64,000 bases of DNA from Paracoccus maritimus (GCF_025195095.1 NZ_JANAVZ010000006.1:186001-250000), one strand, 5' to 3'; positions 36,031 to 46,553 are shown, counted from the first letter of the stretch. Numbers and translations are program-made. The notes: generated by a model from the sequence alone, not told the origin.

Positions 36031-37407
36031 TTAGACCGCGGGTGGCTGCGCGGTCCAGTCCCCTCGACGCCAGCCGCGCCAGAACCGGATCAGCAGCAGG
36101 ACCGCTGCGACCGACAGCCCGGCGACCAGCCCCAGCCACAGGCCGGGCGCGCCAAATCCCAGCGGAAAGGCCAGGCCCCAGGCGATCGGCATGCCGACAA
36201 CCCAATAGCTGAAACCTGCGATCCACATCGGCACCCGCGTGTCATGCACACCGCGCAGCAGCCCCAGCGCCACCACCTGCAGCGCATCGGTCAGCTGAAA
36301 CAGCGCGGCATAGAACAGCAGCATCGCGCCGATCGCCACGATGACCGGCGTCTCGGGGTCGGCCGGGTCCAGATACATCCGCACCAGCGCGTCGGGAAAG
36401 ATCAGATACAGCGCCACGGCCAGCACCGCGAACCCCATCGACAGTGCCGTGACCGTCACCCCGGCATCGCGCATCCATGCGGCATCGCCGCGTCCCTTGG
36501 CCTGCCCGATCCGCACCGTCGCGGCGTTGGACAGCCCAAGATGGGCCATGAACGTGATCGAAGCGATCTGTATCGCGATGCCATGCGCGGCCAGTTCCTT
36601 GGTCCCGATCCAGCCCATCATCACGTTCGAGGCGACAAACAGCCCGCCCTCGGCCAGCATGGTGACGCCGATCGGCAGGCCCAGACGGAAGATCGCCCAG
36701 AACGCCGGCCAGTCGGGCCGCCAGAACCGCTGGAACAGGTTGTATTTGCGGGCCACGGGCAACCACGCCGCATAGCCCACCAGCATCAGCAATTGCGTCA
36801 CCTGCACCGACAGGCTGGCGATGGCCGCGCCGCGCACGCCCAGTTCGGGCGCACCCAGATTGCCGAAGATGAACACCCAGTTCATTGCCACGTTCAGCGG
36901 CAGGCCGGCCAGCGTCACCCACATCACCACCTGCGTCCGCTCCAGCGCCGCGAGGTAGGAATTCAGCGTCAGCCCGGCCAGCATCGGCAACAGGCCCCAG
37001 CCGGCGATCCGCAGATAGTCCTGCGACATCTCCGAGATCAAAGGCGTCTGTCCCAGCGCCAGCAGGATCGGTTCGGCAAACCACATCGGCGGCATCACCA
37101 GAAGCGAGAAGATGCCCGACAGCCACAGCGCCATGCGGGTGCCGCGCCGTACCTCGGTCTCGTCGCCGCGGGCAATGCTGGTGGCGATCAGCCCCATCAC
37201 GCCGGTGCCGAATCCCATGCCAAGGAAGAACAGGATGATCAGGAACGAGGTCGCGATGACCAGCGCGGCCAGTTCCTCGACCCCGTACCAGCCGATCATC
37301 ACCGTATCGCTGACACCGATGGCCATGCGCGCCAGATGGCTGCCGATCAACGGCAGACCCAGCGACAATGTCGCCACCACATGAGGGCGATAGCGTGACC
37401 AGAACAT
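36031..37407 (-). CDS. MATE family multidrug/metabolite efflux transporter
   Basis: 458-residue inner-membrane antiporter with twelve predicted helices in two homologous halves. NorM-type motifs are visible near the N-terminus ([28 protein letters not shown]) and in the second half ([18 protein letters not shown]). Transports cationic compounds using Na+ or H+. Start set at the ATG at 37407 (GGGATCGGG upstream); 13 more residues are possible. Divergent from pyrB across 187 bases. Confidence 0.9.
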   Translation of the reverse strand: MFWSRYRPHVVATLSLGLPLIGSHLARMAIGVSDTVMIGWYGVEELAALVIATSFLIILFFLGMGFGTGVMGLIATSIARGDETEVRRGTRMALWLSGIFSLLVMPPMWFAEPILLALGQTPLISEMSQDYLRIAGWGLLPMLAGLTLNSYLAALERTQVVMWVTLAGLPLNVAMNWVFIFGNLGAPELGVRGAAIASLSVQVTQLLMLVGYAAWLPVARKYNLFQRFWRPDWPAFWAIFRLGLPIGVTMLAEGGLFVASNVMMGWIGTKELAAHGIAIQIASITFMAHLGLSNAATVRIGQAKGRGDAAWMRDAGVTVTALSMGFAVLAVALYLIFPDALVRMYLDPADPETPVIVAIGAMLLFYAALFQLTDALQVVALGLLRGVHDTRVPMWIAGFSYWVVGMPIAWGLAFPLGFGAPGLWLGLVAGLSVAAVLLLIRFWRGWRRGDWTAQPPAV

Positions 37408-37594
37408 CCCGATCCCATATCCGGGCCACGTTAAACGGGCAATCACCAGATTTGCACGGTATGCAGGAATCTGCCTGCTGCGTTCGTTGACAATCTACCG
37501 CGTCCCTGCCGCCGCGCCGAACCGCCCTGCCCGCTTGCCGCCTCATGCGCCATCTGCGATAGAAGACGCGTCCCGATCCTGCCAGAGGCCGCCC

Positions 37595-38557
37595 ATGACA
37601 TTTCGCGCCCGCCACCTTCTGGGCATCGACCATCTCGCGCCCTCGGACATCGTGCAGCTTCTTGATCTGGCCGAGGAATATGTGGCGCTGAACCGCCGCA
37701 CCGTGAAACATTCCGACGCGCTGGCCGGGATGACCCAGATCAACATGTTCTTCGAGAATTCGACCCGCACGCAGGCCAGTTTCGAACTGGCGGGCAAGCG
37801 GCTTGGGGCCGATGTGATGAACATGGCCGTCGCGCAATCCTCGGTGAAGAAGGGCGAAACACTGATTGACACCGCGCTGACCCTGAACGCCATGCAGCCC
37901 GATCTTCTGGTGGTGCGCCATCAGAACTCGGGGGCGGTGAACCTGCTGGCGGAAAAGGTGAACTGCGCGGTCATCAACGCCGGCGACGGACGCCATGAAC
38001 ATCCCACCCAGGCACTGCTGGACGCGCTGACGATCCGCCGCGCCAAGGGCCGGTTGCAGCGCCTGACCGTGGCGATCTGCGGCGACATCGCCAACAGCCG
38101 GGTGGCACGGTCGAACCTGATCCTTCTGGGCAAGATGGAAAACCGCATCCGCCTGATCGGCCCGGCGACGCTGATGCCCGCAGGGGCCGCCGAGATGGGC
38201 GTCGAGGTCTTTCAGGACATGCGTGCCGGTCTGGAAGGCGCCGATGTGGTAATGATGCTGCGGCTGCAGAAGGAACGGATGGATGGCGGCTTCATCCCAT
38301 CCGAGCGGGAATACTATCACCGCTGGGGACTGGACGCCGAGAAACTGGCGCTGGCCGCCGAGGATGCCATCGTCATGCATCCCGGTCCGATGAATCGCGG
38401 TGTCGAGATCGACGGCACCATCGCCGACGACATCAACAGGTCCGTCATTCAGGATCAGGTCGAAATGGGCGTCGCGGTGCGTATGGCCGCGCTGGATCTT
38501 CTGGCCCGGAACCTGCGCGCCGAACGAGGCCGCGCCGCAGCGGGGGTGATGGTTTGA
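37595..38557 (+). CDS. pyrB: Aspartate carbamoyltransferase catalytic chain
   Basis: 320-residue enzyme making N-carbamoyl-L-aspartate, first committed step of pyrimidine synthesis. The carbamoyl-phosphate loop [13 protein letters not shown], the [16 protein letters not shown] block and [10 protein letters not shown] are intact. The ATG at 37595 begins the conserved sequence ([13 protein letters not shown]). No pyrI follows; instead a PyrC' pseudo-dihydroorotase gene lies downstream, as in the class A dodecameric transcarbamoylases of Pseudomonas. The stop overlaps the TTG start of the small gene that follows (TTGA). Confidence 0.96.
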   Translation: MTFRARHLLGIDHLAPSDIVQLLDLAEEYVALNRRTVKHSDALAGMTQINMFFENSTRTQASFELAGKRLGADVMNMAVAQSSVKKGETLIDTALTLNAMQPDLLVVRHQNSGAVNLLAEKVNCAVINAGDGRHEHPTQALLDALTIRRAKGRLQRLTVAICGDIANSRVARSNLILLGKMENRIRLIGPATLMPAGAAEMGVEVFQDMRAGLEGADVVMMLRLQKERMDGGFIPSEREYYHRWGLDAEKLALAAEDAIVMHPGPMNRGVEIDGTIADDINRSVIQDQVEMGVAVRMAALDLLARNLRAERGRAAAGVMV

Positions 38558-38952
38558 GTAGACTCGACGACAGCAAAACCATAATCGCGAGGATCATCGC
38601 AAATCTCGAAGATAATGGTGTCATAGCCACGGCGCTTCATGTTTCTGATTTTTACTCCGACTACACGTCCGAAGATGCCCTGCTATTCAGTTCAGCGATA
38701 TCTTGGTTGGCTGCAGAGAACGTAATAAGGTTTCGAGGGGAACCGATACCGGATGATGCGGATGACACAAACCACTATAGCGCCGTTTTGACGTCGTTCG
38801 GTTTTTTGGCGCTCGAAAGAGAACTTTCCAGCGCGTTAACGCTCCGAGACCAGTTGAAGGAAGCACGCGCTGGCGCCCGAAATTGGGCGAGCGTGGGCGA
38901 TCTAGTCGGTGGAATTCTCGGCGGCTTTTCAAAGACTATTAGCAATGGATGA
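38554..38952 (+). CDS. Hypothetical low-GC protein inserted between pyrB and pyrC'
   Basis: 132 residues from a TTG overlapping the pyrB stop. Base composition is visibly lower in G+C (roughly half) and codons such as ATA, TTA-like and AAA are common, unlike the flanking genes. The N-terminal 90 residues look like a winged-helix fold ([15 protein letters not shown] and [12 protein letters not shown] resemble the WL-x-E-x-x-I and LT-x-G-x-x-x-L patterns of small wHTH proteins). The C-terminus is a glycine-rich hydrophobic stretch ([17 protein letters not shown]). The last eight bases overlap pyrC'. No function can be assigned; transfer into the operon is inferred from composition. Confidence 0.65.
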   Translation: MSRLDDSKTIIARIIANLEDNGVIATALHVSDFYSDYTSEDALLFSSAISWLAAENVIRFRGEPIPDDADDTNHYSAVLTSFGFLALERELSSALTLRDQLKEARAGARNWASVGDLVGGILGGFSKTISNG

Positions 38953-40234
38953 CGCATTCACCCTGTTCTCCAACGCCCGGCTGATCGATCCACAGGCACA
39001 GACCGACCGGATCGGCAGCCTGCTGGTCCGCGACGGGCGCATCGACGGCGTCGGGGCCGCTGACGAAACCGCACCGGAAGGCGCGACGGTGATCGACTGC
39101 CAGCAACGCGCGCTGGCGCCGGGGCTGGTCGATTGGGGTGTCAAGATCGGCGAACCGGGCGAGCGTCACAAGGAGAGTTTCCGCAGCGCCGGTCTGGCCG
39201 CCGCCGCGGGCGGTGTGACCACGATCATCGCCCGGCCCGACACGATGCCGCCGATCGATACGCCGGAATCGCTGGAATTCGTCACCCGCCGCGCGGCCGA
39301 TGCGCCGGTCAACATCCATCACATGGCCGCGCTGACCAAGGACCGCGCGGGCCGCGAGATGGTCGAGATCGGGTTCCTGACCGATCTGGGCGCGGTCGCC
39401 TTTACCGACGGGGTGCGCGTCGTCACCGATACGCGGGTGCTGTCGCGCGCAATGACCTATGCGCGCGGACTGGATGCGCTGATTGTCGGCCATCCGCAGG
39501 ATGCGGGCCTGTCCAGGGGCAGCGCCGCAACCAGCGGGAAATTCGCCTCGCTCTACGGTATTCCGGCGGTGTCGCCCGTGGCCGAGGTGATGGGGCTGGA
39601 CCGCGATCTGTCGCTGGTCGCCATGACGCGCTGCCGCTGGCATGCCGACCAGATCACCACGGCGGGGGCACTGCCCTCACTGACCCGTGCGCGGCAGGCC
39701 GGGCTGAATGTCAGCGCCGGAATCTCGATCCACCACCTGACGCTGAACGAATTCGATGTGGGCGATTACCGGACCTTCTTCCGCTTCACGCCGCCCCTGC
39801 GGTCGGAAGAGGACCGACAGGCGATGGTGCAGGCGGTGGCCGAGGGGCAGATCGATGTGATCGCCAGCTTCCATACCCCGCAGGACGAGGAATCCAAGCG
39901 CCTGCCCTTCGAGGCTGCCGCCCCCGGCGCGGTCGGCCTGCAAACGCTGCTGCCCGCTGCGATGCGGCTGTATCATCAAGGTGGGCTGTCCCTGCCGCAA
40001 TTGTGGCGGGCCATGTCGCTGAACCCGGCCCGCCGGCTGGGGCTGGACGCAGGCCGGATCGAGCGTGGCGCACCCGCCGATCTGGTGCTGTTCGATCCCG
40101 ACGCCCCCTTCGTTCTGGACCGCTTCAAGCTGCTGTCGAAATCGAAGAACACGCCCTTCGACGGCGCAAGGCTGGAAGGCCGGGTGCTGGGCACATGGGT
40201 CGCGGGGCGCCGCGTCTTCGGAGGTGATGCATGA
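38945..40234 (+). CDS. pyrC': PyrC'-type dihydroorotase-like protein, probably non-catalytic
   Basis: 429 residues of the dihydroorotase/amidohydrolase family. The metal-binding D-x-H-x-H motif is replaced: after LAPGLV the sequence is D63-W-G65-V-K67. The late catalytic aspartate of the usual TDHAPH is also lost (ASFHTPQ, Phe309). The enzyme therefore should not have dihydroorotase activity. In Pseudomonas such an inactive PyrC' is an essential structural partner of PyrB. The position right after pyrB supports that role here. A true dihydroorotase must lie elsewhere. It overlaps plsY by four bases. Confidence 0.88.
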   Translation: MDDAFTLFSNARLIDPQAQTDRIGSLLVRDGRIDGVGAADETAPEGATVIDCQQRALAPGLVDWGVKIGEPGERHKESFRSAGLAAAAGGVTTIIARPDTMPPIDTPESLEFVTRRAADAPVNIHHMAALTKDRAGREMVEIGFLTDLGAVAFTDGVRVVTDTRVLSRAMTYARGLDALIVGHPQDAGLSRGSAATSGKFASLYGIPAVSPVAEVMGLDRDLSLVAMTRCRWHADQITTAGALPSLTRARQAGLNVSAGISIHHLTLNEFDVGDYRTFFRFTPPLRSEEDRQAMVQAVAEGQIDVIASFHTPQDEESKRLPFEAAAPGAVGLQTLLPAAMRLYHQGGLSLPQLWRAMSLNPARRLGLDAGRIERGAPADLVLFDPDAPFVLDRFKLLSKSKNTPFDGARLEGRVLGTWVAGRRVFGGDA

Positions 40235-40815
40235 GCCTGATCCTGTGGACCGTGCTGGGCTATCTTCTGGGGTCGATCCCGTTCGGCATCGTCATCGCCC
40301 GCGCGCTGGGGCTGGGCGATCTGCGCAAGATCGGGTCCGGCAATATCGGTGCGACCAATGTGCTTCGCACCGGCAACAAGCCCGCCGCGCTGGCCACGCT
40401 GCTGCTGGATTCCGGCAAGGGCGCCATCGCGGTGCTGCTGGCGCGCCATTTCGCCGGCGAGACGGCGGCGATCATGGCCGGCGGCGCGGCATTTCTGGGC
40501 CACTGCTTTCCGGTCTGGCTGGGCTTCAAGGGCGGCAAGGGCGTCGCGACCTTCCTTGGCACGCTGATCGCGCTGAACTGGCCCCTTGGGCTGATCGCCT
40601 GCGGGATCTGGCTGCTGACGGCACTGGTCAGCCGGATCAGTTCCCTGTCGGCCCTGATGGCGGCCGCCTTGTCGCCGGTCTTCGCCTGGGCGCTGGGACG
40701 GACCGACCTGATCCTTGTCTGCCTGTTCATGGCCGCGCTGATCTTTCTGCGCCACAAGGCCAACATCGCCCGGCTGATGGACGGCAGCGAACCGCGGATC
40801 GGCAAGAAGGGTTAG
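40231..40815 (+). CDS. plsY: Acyl-phosphate:glycerol-3-phosphate acyltransferase PlsY
   Basis: 194-residue inner-membrane enzyme for the first acylation in phospholipid synthesis. Family motifs are present: GSIPFGIVIAR, the IGSGNIGATNVLRTGNK loop, FLGHCFPVWLGFKGGKGVAT and a late LRHKANI stretch. About five helices. It is translationally coupled to pyrC' (ATGA). Its 3' end overlaps the convergent gene by four bases. Confidence 0.95.
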   Translation: MSLILWTVLGYLLGSIPFGIVIARALGLGDLRKIGSGNIGATNVLRTGNKPAALATLLLDSGKGAIAVLLARHFAGETAAIMAGGAAFLGHCFPVWLGFKGGKGVATFLGTLIALNWPLGLIACGIWLLTALVSRISSLSALMAAALSPVFAWALGRTDLILVCLFMAALIFLRHKANIARLMDGSEPRIGKKG

Positions 40816-41240
40816 CGTTCGGCGACCAGTTTGCGTCCGGACGGGCGCGCCGGACGCGCAGGCGCGGCCACCGGATCCTGATCGGGCTCGGGCTGCTGCG
40901 CCACTTCGCGCAGCGGGCTTGCAGAAAACGGGCGCGCGCCGCCCGACACAGGTCCGGTCATAGGACCAGCCACCGACGCAGCACCAACCGGCTGGGAGGC
41001 AAGACGCCGCAGCGCCTCGGTGCCCCGTCGTGCCGAAATCGCGATCGAGATCAGCGCCATGCACGCGCCAGCCAGAAGCAGCAGCGCGACAAGACCAAGC
41101 AGTCCGACATAGACCGGCAGCGGCGGCACGCCTTCGGCCTGCCGCACCAGCGTGACCACCGTCGCGCCCAGACCGAACACCCCGACCAGGAAAACAGCCG
41201 CCACCAGCCGCTGGGTCCACACCATCAGATCCGCCCGCAT
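40812..41240 (-). CDS. Hypothetical two-helix membrane protein
   Basis: 142 residues from the ATG at 41240. Two transmembrane helices (about 9-29 and 43-67) are followed by a Pro/Ala-rich cytoplasmic or periplasmic tail of 65 residues ending in basic residues. No recognised domain. It is likely co-transcribed with the 84-aa gene that precedes it on the strand. Confidence 0.55.
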   Translation of the reverse strand: MRADLMVWTQRLVAAVFLVGVFGLGATVVTLVRQAEGVPPLPVYVGLLGLVALLLLAGACMALISIAISARRGTEALRRLASQPVGAASVAGPMTGPVSGGARPFSASPLREVAQQPEPDQDPVAAPARPARPSGRKLVAER

Positions 41241-41340
41241 CACACCCTCGTCTTTTCTTGCCCTTCGACCCGGGTGCCACCGGACCGAGCGCATTTCAAG
41301 ACTGCCAAGGTCGTGCCCCTGTCACCTTGTCGTGCGCGGA

Positions 41341-41595
41341 TCAGGGCCGGTCGGCCAGACGCTCGATCGCGTCGGCGGTCCGGCGGGTGTTGTTGTAGAT
41401 GCCCAGACCCAGATAGATCATGCCCCCCAGCAGGATCATGTAAATCGTTCCGCCGACCAAGACGGCCAGCCCTTGCAAGATACCGCCCTGCGGGCTGAAC
41501 ATCGCGGCGATGGCACCGATCAGGACGCCGATCGCGCCCAGGATCACCACGACATTGACGATCCGTTCCATCCAGACAATAAAGAAATCACGCAT
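41341..41595 (-). CDS. Hypothetical small membrane protein
   Basis: 84 residues with two helices (about 11-32 and 42-65) and a C-terminal YNNTRRTADAIERLADRP segment that looks amphipathic. Unrecognised. It is similar in layout to the 142-aa neighbour: both have two helices, the motif R-R-T/G-T-E/A-A before the tail, and may be distant paralogues. It lies 63 bases after gshA. Confidence 0.6.
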   Translation of the reverse strand: MRDFFIVWMERIVNVVVILGAIGVLIGAIAAMFSPQGGILQGLAVLVGGTIYMILLGGMIYLGLGIYNNTRRTADAIERLADRP

Positions 41596-41658
41596 TTAAA
41601 ACGCTCCGCTTGATTGAAATCGCGGGACGCTTGGCACGCTGACAGCGGCGAGGCAAGA

Positions 41659-43029
41659 TCAGTAGGAATATTCGGCGTAGATCCGGTTCAGATCGCCCTG
41701 CCATTCGCCCTGATATTTTTCCAGCAGCTCGTCGGCAGGCACCTTGCCGCTGTCGATGCTTTCCTTCAGTGCATTCAGGAAATGCGTCTCGTCGGGGACC
41801 AGCCCGCCGGCACCGGGACACGCACGGGCCTTCAATCCGGCCTCGGCGATCTCCAGAACCTGACGCGCCAGATCGTGCATCCGGATGCCATTCGCCTCGC
41901 CCTGCAAGGCGTCGCGTCCGGCCGCGCGGCGCAGCCCTTCGCGCGTCTCGTGGTCCCAGTCCTTGACCAGATCCCATGCGGCATCCAGCGCGGTCTGGTC
42001 ATAGGTCAGGCCGACCCACAGGGCCGGCAGCGCACACAGACGCCGCCACGGCCCGCCATCGGCACCGCGCATCTCGATGAATTTCTTGACGCGCGCCTCG
42101 GGGAACACGGTGGTCAGGTGATCCGCCCAGTCCGACAGGGTCGGGATCTGGCCCGGCAGCGCGGGCAGCTCGCCCTTCAGGAAATCGCGGAAGGATTGTC
42201 CCAACGCGTCGATATACTTGCCGTCGCGATAGACAAAATACATTGGCACATCAAGGACATAATCAACCCACGCCTCGTAGCCGAAGCCATCTTCGAAGAC
42301 AAAGGGCAGCATGCCGGTGCGCGCGTCGTCCAGGTTCTGCCAGATATGCGCGCGCCAGCTTTTCATGCCGTTCGGCTTGCCATCAAGGAAGGGTGAATTG
42401 GCGAACAGCGCATTCGCCACCGGCTGCAACGCCAACGCGACCCGCAGCTTCTTGACCATGTCGGCCTCGGACGCGAAATCCAGATTCACCTGCACCGTGC
42501 AGGTGCGATACATCATCTGCGTCCCCAGCGTGCCGACACGCCCCATGTAATCCGTCATCAGCCGATAGCGCCCCTTGGGCATCATCGGCATCTGATCCTG
42601 CGTCCAGATCGGCGCGGCCCCCAGCCCGATGAACCCCGCGCCGATCCGGTCGGCGACGGCCTTGACCTCGGCCAGATGGCTGTTCACCTCGTCGCAGGTC
42701 TGGTGAATGGTTTCCAGCGGGGCGCCGGACAGTTCCAGCTGCCCGCCCGGCTCAAGGCTGACATTCGCACCGTCGCGTTCCAGACCGATGATATTGCCCT
42801 GCTCCAGCACCGGCGCCCAGCCAAAGCGTTCCTGCAGGCCGGTCAGCATCGCCTTGATCGAACAGTCACCCTCGTAGGGCAGCGGCAGATTCTGCGCGTG
42901 GCAATAGCCGAATTTCTCGTGCTCGGTGCCGATCCGCCACGCATCGCGCGGCTTTTCACCGGCGGCGATATAGGCGGCAAGCTGGTCGCGGCTTTCGATG
43001 GGGCCTCCGCCCTGCTGGGGAATCGACAT
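41659..43029 (-). CDS. gshA: Glutamate-cysteine ligase (plant/alphaproteobacterial type)
   Basis: 456-residue ATP-dependent enzyme that makes gamma-glutamylcysteine, first step of glutathione synthesis. It belongs to the GCS2 type found in plants and alphaproteobacteria: EHEKFGY near residue 36, the SLEPGGQLELSGAP block (about 90-103), the MMPKGRYRLM loop and FIEMRGADGG. The ATG at 43029 is the conserved N-terminus. Glutathione synthetase (gshB) is not in the window. Confidence 0.94.
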   Translation of the reverse strand: MSIPQQGGGPIESRDQLAAYIAAGEKPRDAWRIGTEHEKFGYCHAQNLPLPYEGDCSIKAMLTGLQERFGWAPVLEQGNIIGLERDGANVSLEPGGQLELSGAPLETIHQTCDEVNSHLAEVKAVADRIGAGFIGLGAAPIWTQDQMPMMPKGRYRLMTDYMGRVGTLGTQMMYRTCTVQVNLDFASEADMVKKLRVALALQPVANALFANSPFLDGKPNGMKSWRAHIWQNLDDARTGMLPFVFEDGFGYEAWVDYVLDVPMYFVYRDGKYIDALGQSFRDFLKGELPALPGQIPTLSDWADHLTTVFPEARVKKFIEMRGADGGPWRRLCALPALWVGLTYDQTALDAAWDLVKDWDHETREGLRRAAGRDALQGEANGIRMHDLARQVLEIAEAGLKARACPGAGGLVPDETHFLNALKESIDSGKVPADELLEKYQGEWQGDLNRIYAEYSY

Positions 43030-43097
43030 GGCTGAGGCCTTTCTGGGGTTTCAAGTCGGTCACAGGTGGCAACAGGCGCGGTCCAAGTCAACCCGCC

Positions 43098-43619
43098 TCA
43101 GACCGGCCTCCGCCAAACGGTGCGCACCGCATCGCGCTGATCGGCGACATGCGCCAGCGCGGCAGAGACCGCGCCCATGTCCAGACCGGGCAATGCCGCG
43201 AAGCCATGCGCCAGTGCATCGGCCCCCGCCGCATCGACCGGGATCAGCAAAGCCTCGCCCGCGCGGCTGCGCAGCCGCCAGTGACCATGGCCGCGCAATC
43301 GCAGCAGGCGGATCTCGACCAGATCTCGCAGGGCGATCTCGCCGCCAAGCGAGGCCGCGCCATAGTAACGCACCGCCCCTTCGACCAGTTCGACCACGCC
43401 GGGGGCATCGATCGGGCGCTGGAACGGCAACCTACGCCACGCGCCGACCAGCAGCGCAGCCCCGACCAGCAGAACCGCAGCGCCAAGCGCGCCCAGAAAC
43501 CAGCCACCGCGCAGCGCCAGCCAAAGCCCGGACACGCAGACCGCCAGCGCGACCAGCGCCTCGGCGCGGCGACTGATCCAGTTGCGGATCTCGGGACGGA
43601 TCAGGGGGACCATCGGCAA
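43098..43619 (-). CDS. Hypothetical membrane protein
   Basis: 173 residues. Two close helices (about 20-57) follow a short polar N-terminus, then a beta-rich soluble domain (LPFQRPIDAPGVVELVEGAVRYYG ... LRDLVEIRL) of unknown type. It may resemble small bPH-like membrane proteins of alphaproteobacteria. The Shine-Dalgarno GAAGGAG supports a start at 43619. It sits 68 bases before gshA on the same strand. Confidence 0.6.
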   Translation of the reverse strand: MPMVPLIRPEIRNWISRRAEALVALAVCVSGLWLALRGGWFLGALGAAVLLVGAALLVGAWRRLPFQRPIDAPGVVELVEGAVRYYGAASLGGEIALRDLVEIRLLRLRGHGHWRLRSRAGEALLIPVDAAGADALAHGFAALPGLDMGAVSAALAHVADQRDAVRTVWRRPV

Positions 43620-43913
43620 TGCTCCTTCAGGGGCGGTTCGACGAACCTAATATCGCGCCCCCGGGCTTTCGAGATCAAATCCGTCGGCCCAAAGCTTCAC
43701 GGCATCGGGCACGATCCGCGCAAAGATGTGATCGGGTTCGGCTGGACGGCTGATGCCCGCCGACAACGCCGTGCCGGATCAACCGGTTTCGGCGGGGATC
43801 TGCGCCCATTTACCACCCCGCGCAAGGGTGCGAACCATTGCCCGACGCCCCGTGTTACTGCCCCGAGCGCGTCGGAAGGCGCGCCTGATTGACGGAAAAA
43901 CAGGAGTTTTCAC
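43620..43913. other. 294-base divergent intergenic region
   Basis: Lies between the divergent 173-aa membrane gene and the secreted-protein gene at 43914. I see no gene, no clear promoter pair and no RNA structure beyond a small GGTTCG/CGAACC palindrome near 43634-43646. Confidence 0.4.
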
Positions 43914-44312
43914 ATGTTCCGCCATATCGCCTTTGCTCTGGGCCTCGGCCTGACCGCCACCACCGCCGTCGCGCAAGAGCAGCAGGCCCCAAACCCCGCC
44001 GCGCTGGATCAGGCGGCCACCTACGAGGCTGCACGCAACCAGTTGGGACTGCTTAAGTTCTGCCAGCAGCAGGGTTTCTCGGGCGGTGAAGCCGTCGCCG
44101 CGCAGGAAAAGATGGTCGGCATGCTGCCGCAGGGCGACGCCGACGCGGGCGCAGCCGCCGAAGCGAAGGGCGCGGAAGGCACGGTCTCGGTCGCGGGATC
44201 GCAGGTCACGCTACAGGACGCCGCCAGCCAGCAGGGCAGCAATGTCGAGGAACAGTGCCGCCAGATCGAAGCCGCGGTGAACCAGGTCGCCGAACAGTTG
44301 CCGGCCGGCTGA
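43914..44312 (+). CDS. Small secreted Gln/Ala-rich protein (annotated in relatives as ESAT-6-like)
   Basis: 132 residues with a Sec signal peptide (cleavage near AVAQ, residue 21). The mature part has a YEAARNQLGLLKFCQQQGF motif, a low-complexity Ala/Gly stretch in the middle, and a second cysteine in VEEQCRQIEA, so Cys50 and Cys114 may pair. I recall similar Rhodobacteraceae proteins being labelled 'pore-forming ESAT-6 family', but I see no WXG motif and do not support that function. Good Shine-Dalgarno (CAGGAG) at the chosen start. Confidence 0.65.
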   Translation: MFRHIAFALGLGLTATTAVAQEQQAPNPAALDQAATYEAARNQLGLLKFCQQQGFSGGEAVAAQEKMVGMLPQGDADAGAAAEAKGAEGTVSVAGSQVTLQDAASQQGSNVEEQCRQIEAAVNQVAEQLPAG

Positions 44313-44361
44313 TCACAAGTCACGAATGGCGCTGTTAAAGAACAGCGACCCGAACAAAGAA

Positions 44362-44387
44362 AAAGCCCGGCGGTAACGCCGGGCTTT
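44362..44387. terminator. Bidirectional terminator between the secreted-protein gene and ilvC
   Basis: A perfect 11-bp stem (44362-44372 with 44377-44387) with a GTAA tetraloop, AAA at its 5' foot and TTT at its 3' foot. Confidence 0.88.
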
Positions 44388-44409
44388 CGCGTGTGTGGCC
44401 GGGTCGCGA

Positions 44410-45465
<1,056 letters not shown>

Positions 45466-45495
45466 CTAACGGTGTTGCGACGTTGCGGATGTTCA

Positions 45496-45517
45496 ATCTT
45501 CGCGGAATATGCAAGAT
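45496..45517. promoter_or_regulatory. Dyad in the ilvC / Lrp divergent region
   Basis: ATCTT-N12-AAGAT, a 22-base dyad roughly in the middle of the 129-base intergenic region. It is a candidate binding site for the adjacent Lrp-family proteins; it does not match a fixed Lrp consensus. Confidence 0.3.
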
Positions 45518-45561
45518 CCTGTCGACACTCATGCCCATATCAACGCCCGAACGGATAAATC

Positions 45562-46017
45562 ATGCCCGATGCCACCGATCGTCGCATTCTGCGCCAGATG
45601 CTGGCGGATCCCGACGCCTCGAATGCCGATCTGTCGCGCCGCGCCGGCGTGACACAGGCCAGCCTGTGGCGCCGGCTGGACAAGATGCGCGAAACAGGGG
45701 TCATCGCGGCAATCCAGTCGCGCATCGACTGGCGCGCGCTGGGATGGGAGGTCGAAGTCAGCCTGCGCTTCACGCTGGACAAGACCAATCCCCGTGCCTT
45801 CGACGATTTCATTGCCGCCGCCCGCGAGGTGCCCGAGGTGATCGAGATCCAGACCTTCCTTGGCAGCGTCGATCTGCGCCTGTCGGTGATCGCCCGCGAC
45901 ATGGCGCATTGGCAGCAGGTCTATCGCGACCGCATCCTGACCCTGCCGCATGTGTCCGACAGCGACGCGCTGATGCTGGTCTCGACCATCAAGGACAGCG
46001 CCGAGTTGGCGCTGTGA
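45562..46017 (+). CDS. Lrp/AsnC family transcriptional regulator (first of a tandem pair)
   Basis: 151 residues: N-terminal helix-turn-helix (DRRILRQMLADPDASNADLSRRAGVTQASLWRRLDKM) and C-terminal RAM domain (about 66-145). The usual RAM glycine patch is GSVDLRLSVIARDM. It overlaps the second regulator by four bases (GTGA) and is divergent from ilvC, so control of branched-chain amino acid genes is the likely role (inference). Confidence 0.88.
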   Translation: MPDATDRRILRQMLADPDASNADLSRRAGVTQASLWRRLDKMRETGVIAAIQSRIDWRALGWEVEVSLRFTLDKTNPRAFDDFIAAAREVPEVIEIQTFLGSVDLRLSVIARDMAHWQQVYRDRILTLPHVSDSDALMLVSTIKDSAELAL

Positions 46018-46493
46018 GCGGGCTGGATGCAACCGATCTGGCGATCCTGCGCATCCTGGCGGCGGATGCGACCACAAGCGCGGCCGAAATCGGACGGGCG
46101 GTCGGCATCGGACAGCCCGCAGCCTGGCGACGCATCCGCAAGCTGGGCGACCAACGGATCCTGGCCGGGCGCAGGGTTGTCGTGGACAATGCCGCGCTGG
46201 GGTTCGGGGTGACGGTTTTCCTGGGCGTGCGCCTGGCTGCAAAGGGCCGCACCAGCCTGGAGGATTTCGAACGTGCCGTGACCGCCATACCCGAGGTCCA
46301 GACGGTTCAGCATGTGCTGGGGCAGTTCGATTATCGCCTGCGCATTACCGCCCGCGACATCAGCGATTTCGAACGTATCCTGCGCCGCCGGATCATGACC
46401 CTGCCCGGCGTCGGGCAGGTCGAGGCCAATGTGATGCTGTCCGAGGAACGCCGGCCGGGACCACTGGGGGCATCGGGTCCGGAAGCCCGCTGA
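46014..46493 (+). CDS. Lrp/AsnC family transcriptional regulator (second of a tandem pair)
   Basis: 159 residues from a GTG overlapping the previous stop. Helix-turn-helix (DLAILRILAADATTSAAEIGRAVGIGQPAAWRRIRKL) and RAM domain with GQFDYRLRITARDISDFE. The two Lrp proteins are clearly paralogous but well diverged. Their coupled translation suggests a fixed ratio and perhaps mixed oligomers. Confidence 0.86.
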   Translation: MSGLDATDLAILRILAADATTSAAEIGRAVGIGQPAAWRRIRKLGDQRILAGRRVVVDNAALGFGVTVFLGVRLAAKGRTSLEDFERAVTAIPEVQTVQHVLGQFDYRLRITARDISDFERILRRRIMTLPGVGQVEANVMLSEERRPGPLGASGPEAR

Positions 46494-46553
46494 TCGCGCG
46501 GCATTGCCGGGCGTTCGACGTTGCCACGGGCGGGGGGCGTGCCCTGCCGCCCC

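Noticed and set aside
36242..38380. A 712-codon minus-strand frame across the MATE gene and pyrB
   Set aside because: It runs out of frame through the MATE gene and antisense to pyrB, has no recognisable domain and no start signal.
43620..43913. A tRNA-like T-arm sequence near 43660-43690
   Set aside because: No matching acceptor, anticodon or D arms could be folded around it.
43914..44312. Pore-forming ESAT-6 protein as a functional call
   Set aside because: No WXG motif, a Sec signal peptide is present, and no type VII secretion genes are nearby; only a descriptive label is kept.
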